A stretch of 8,546 bases of DNA. Origin: an uncultured beta proteobacterium. GTDB lineage: Bacteria; Pseudomonadota; Gammaproteobacteria; Burkholderiales; Burkholderiaceae_C. The translations under genes and the position numbers were made by a program. Under the pieces are notes generated by a model. The model worked only from the letters and a program-made list of their open reading frames with translations, did no database searches and was not told where the DNA came from. This document shows, one piece after another, positions 6,604 through 8,546 of the stretch. Where the stretch lies: positions 1-8,546 of the forward strand of contig CAIWRE010000576.1 in NCBI GenBank assembly GCA_903914985.1, in the 5' to 3' direction. The number at the start of each line of letters is the position of its first letter. Positions within the stretch are counted from its first letter, which is position 1.

Positions 6604-6618
6604 TTAATCGGCCATTAA
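6604..6618. promoter_or_regulatory. TTAAT-N5-ATTAA inverted repeat before the ROK gene
   Basis: TTAAT (6604-6608) and ATTAA (6614-6618) are perfect inverted half-sites around CGGCC, in an AT-rich patch that covers the waaF stop codon. It lies 12 bases upstream of the preferred ROK start, where a self-binding repressor could act. ROK repressors often control their own genes, but the assignment here is inference and the repeat is short. Confidence 0.3.
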
Positions 6619-7631
6619 GTCAACAAGCCCAACACTCTTTGCGGGGTCACGTCCTGCAAGCAGCGGGTATGGCCCAAGGGGCAGACGCGTTCAAAGCAGG
6701 GCGCACAGTCCAGTGCCGGTTGGTATGTGGGATCGTCTTTGAGCCAGACCACCCGGGCTTGGGCACTGAGTGGCGGGGTGTGCCGCGGGCTGGAAGAGCC
6801 AAAAATGGCGACTTGCGGCACACCAAAAGCGGCTGCCACGTGCATCATTCCCGAGTCGTTGCTGACGACCGCACGCGCGGCGCTGACCACGGCGAGCGCT
6901 TCGGCCAATCCGGTGCGCCCAGACACGTCCAGGCAAAGACCTGAATACCGGGCTTGTACAGCCTGTGCAATGTCGGCGCAGACAGGCACGTCTTTGGCGG
7001 ATCCCAATAGGACGATGGGCTGCCCTCGGGTTTGCGCCAACTGGCGTGCTAGTTCCGCAAAGTGCGCCGTCGGCCAGCGCTTGGCGGAGCCATATTCAGC
7101 ACCGGGCACCAGCACGGAGTAGGTGCTCCGGGTCAGGTTCAGCGCAGCGAGCACGGCATCCGCTTCAGCAGGTGCGATCATGAGTTGCGGTTGTTCCGCC
7201 GCAAACCCGTCTTCACCACTGAGTGCGCCATAAAACGCCACCATAGGCGGACGCTCTGTTTTAGACGGGTTGGACAGCCGCTTGGTCAACAGGCCCCAGC
7301 GGGATTCACCTTGGTACCCCACACGCTCTGAAATACCCGCCCACCAGGGGATCAAGGCACTTTTGAGTGAATTCGGACACACCACCGCGCGGTCAAACCG
7401 GCCGCGCAACTCGCGCGCCAAAGCGCGCCGCGCCGACCACTGCAAGCCGCCGTGGGCAAAAGGAAATTCGATGACGCGCTCGACCTGCGGCATGGCACGG
7501 TAGACCGGTGCTACCCAGGGCAAGGCACCGACGGTGAGACGCTCGCCCCGCGCCTGCAGCCTGCGCAACAAGGGCTCGGTCATGACCGCGTCCCCAATCC
7601 ATTGGGGCGCAATGATCAGGGTGCGGGTCAT
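6615..7631 (-). CDS. waaF: Lipopolysaccharide heptosyltransferase II
   Basis: A GT9-family glycosyltransferase (also called RfaF) that adds the second L-glycero-D-manno-heptose from the ADP-sugar to the LPS inner core, at the cytoplasmic face of the inner membrane. The start IIAPQWIGDAVM (6-17) carries the family Gly-Asp with the likely catalytic Asp14. The central PNSLKSALIPWWAGISERVGY (86-106) is a WaaF hallmark that separates it from WaaC. The C-terminal nucleotide-sugar domain has VPGAEYGSAKRWP (175-187), DVSGRTGLAEALAVV (235-249), SNDSGMMHVAAAFGVP (257-272) and IFGSSSP (276-282). The tail CAPCFERVCPLGHTRC (309-324) holds the four cysteines usual in WaaF. Length is normal at 338 residues. 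The ATG at 7631 is 27 bases after the zinc-finger gene, with AGGGG about ten bases upstream. It is probably co-transcribed with ilvE and the zinc-finger gene, and perhaps the ROK gene. A sound identification from motifs. Confidence 0.95.
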   Translation of the reverse strand: MTRTLIIAPQWIGDAVMTEPLLRRLQARGERLTVGALPWVAPVYRAMPQVERVIEFPFAHGGLQWSARRALARELRGRFDRAVVCPNSLKSALIPWWAGISERVGYQGESRWGLLTKRLSNPSKTERPPMVAFYGALSGEDGFAAEQPQLMIAPAEADAVLAALNLTRSTYSVLVPGAEYGSAKRWPTAHFAELARQLAQTRGQPIVLLGSAKDVPVCADIAQAVQARYSGLCLDVSGRTGLAEALAVVSAARAVVSNDSGMMHVAAAFGVPQVAIFGSSSPRHTPPLSAQARVVWLKDDPTYQPALDCAPCFERVCPLGHTRCLQDVTPQRVLGLLT

Positions 7632-7658
7632 GGCCTGGCCACCCCTGCGGCGCGGACC

Positions 7659-7862
7659 TTAGTGGCCTTCGAAATGCTCGCCGTCCTTGAGTTGGTAGAC
7701 GGTGCCGCAATAGGGGCACTTGGCCTGGCCGCTGTGCGCCACGTCCAGGTACACCTTGGGATGGGTGTTCCAGGTTTTCATGTCCGCCAAGGGGCTGGGG
7801 CAGTACACACCGCCTTGGGGGTTGAGGTCTTTGGCCAGCAGGGTAATGGTCGATGGGGACAT
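7659..7862 (-). CDS. Small CHCC-type zinc-finger protein
   Basis: A 67-residue protein of the zf-CHCC type (Pfam zf-CHCC, shared with the mitochondrial complex I subunit NDUFS6). The likely zinc ligands are Cys21, His34 and the pair Cys49 and Cys52 in the CPYCGTVYQL motif, and the spacing fits the family. There is no signal peptide or membrane segment, so it is expected in the cytoplasm. The biochemical role in bacteria is not established. It sits 30 bases after ilvE and 27 bases before waaF on the same strand, an arrangement I recall as common in Burkholderiales. The ATG at 7862 has no obvious Shine-Dalgarno and may rely on translational coupling to ilvE. Confidence 0.9.
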   Translation of the reverse strand: MSPSTITLLAKDLNPQGGVYCPSPLADMKTWNTHPKVYLDVAHSGQAKCPYCGTVYQLKDGEHFEGH

Positions 7863-7892
7863 AGCGGTTTTCGGTACGGAATGGGCTGTTGC

Positions 7893-8546
7893 TTAGACCA
7901 GGGTCAGCCAGTGTGCGTACTTGGGATTGCGGCCGTTCACGATATCAAAGAATGCGGCTTGGATTTTTTCGGTGATCGGTCCACGGGTGCCGACATAGCC
8001 GTCTTTGCCCAGGGCAATGCGGTCGAGTTCTCGGATCGGCGTGACTTCGGCCGCGGTGCCAGTAAAGAAGGCTTCATCGCAGATATAGACCTCGTCGCGG
8101 GTGATGCGCTTTTGCACCAACTCCAGCCCCAGATCTTTGCAGATGTGCATAACCGTGTTGCGGGTAATGCCATTGAGCGCACCGGCGGACAGGTCGGGGG
8201 TGTAGACCACGCCGTCTTTCACCACAAACAGGTTTTCGCCCGCGCCTTCGGACACAAAGCCGTTGGTGTCGAGCAGCATGGCTTCGTCGTAGCCGTCGTC
8301 CGTGGCTTCCATATTGGCCAGGATCGAGTTGGTGTAGTTGGACACCGCTTTGGCCTGGGTCATGGTGATGTTGACGTGGTGGCGGGTGTAGCTGGACACC
8401 TTCACACGGATACCGCGTTTCATGCCCTCTTCGCCCAAATAGGCGCCCCAAGCCCAGGCGGCGACCATCAAATGGATGGTGTTGCCTTTGGGTGAAACGC
8501 CGAGTTTCTTGTCGCCGATCCAGGTGAGCGGGCGCAGGTAGCAGCT
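7893..8546 (-). CDS. ilvE: Branched-chain amino acid aminotransferase, N-terminus beyond window
   Basis: A fold-type IV, PLP-dependent aminotransferase that interconverts valine, leucine and isoleucine with their 2-oxo acids, using glutamate/2-oxoglutarate, in the cytoplasm. 217 residues are visible, and about 90 N-terminal residues lie past the right edge. The frame is open to base 8546 and starts with SCYLRPLTWIGDKKLGV, a typical BCAT segment. The PLP lysine is the Lys in TQAKAVSNYTNS (visible residue 66). Further matches are DTNGFVSEGAGENLFVVKDG, ALNGITRNTVM, the glutamate-containing DEAFFTGTAAEVTPI and RGPITEKIQAAFFDIV, all close to E. coli IlvE. The TAA stop is at 7893-7895. It is the first visible gene of the minus-strand cluster ilvE, zinc finger, waaF, which has no obvious metabolic link beyond proximity. 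The identification is firm. Confidence 0.96.
   Translation of the reverse strand, partial: SCYLRPLTWIGDKKLGVSPKGNTIHLMVAAWAWGAYLGEEGMKRGIRVKVSSYTRHHVNITMTQAKAVSNYTNSILANMEATDDGYDEAMLLDTNGFVSEGAGENLFVVKDGVVYTPDLSAGALNGITRNTVMHICKDLGLELVQKRITRDEVYICDEAFFTGTAAEVTPIRELDRIALGKDGYVGTRGPITEKIQAAFFDIVNGRNPKYAHWLTLV

Noticed and set aside
7452..8495. A 347-residue plus-strand open frame spanning waaF, the zinc-finger gene and ilvE
   Set aside because: It runs opposite three well-identified genes and their gaps, and its Gly/Val/His-rich translation has no recognisable family; stop-free antisense frames are expected at this GC content.

Overview
The window is ordinary, gene-dense chromosomal DNA from a Gram-negative bacterium. 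It is GC-rich and carries an LPS inner-core heptosyltransferase, a muropeptide permease of the AmpG type and an ilvE / small zinc-finger / waaF cluster. That combination points to a betaproteobacterium, probably order Burkholderiales and perhaps family Comamonadaceae. This placement is inference from gene content and protein style, not from a search. I see no rRNA, tRNA, CRISPR array, insertion sequence, integrase or phage gene.

Layout from left to right: (1) positions 1-806, minus strand: a haloalkane dehalogenase of the DhlA type (HLD-I subfamily), cut off at its C-terminus by the window edge. (2) 807-926: a 120-base gap dominated by an AT-rich, nearly perfect 40-bp inverted repeat. (3) 927-1790, minus strand: a secreted M48 zinc metalloprotease. 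(4) 1846-3216, plus strand: an AmpG-like permease, divergent from the protease across about 55 bases. (5) 3312-4037 and 4059-5333, plus strand: an OmpR-type response regulator and its sensor histidine kinase, which has a histidine-rich periplasmic domain. (6) 5317-6591, minus strand: a ROK-family regulator whose 3' end overlaps the kinase gene tail to tail by 17 bases. (7) 6615-7631, 7659-7862 and 7893-8546, all minus strand: waaF, a small CHCC zinc-finger protein gene and ilvE (5' end beyond the window). Read in the direction of transcription, the order is ilvE, zinc finger, waaF, ROK regulator, with gaps of only 23-30 bases, which suggests co-transcription.

Functionally the centre of the window leans toward the cell envelope: a periplasmic protease, a muropeptide importer, a two-component system with a periplasmic sensor, and LPS core synthesis. 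The dehalogenase and the ROK regulator are accessory-type catabolic or regulatory genes. No clearly new multi-gene system is visible. The items most worth a second look are the 40-bp inverted repeat next to the dehalogenase, the histidine-rich sensor domain, the ROK protein that has lost its zinc and ATP-binding motifs, and the possibly leaderless start of ampG.
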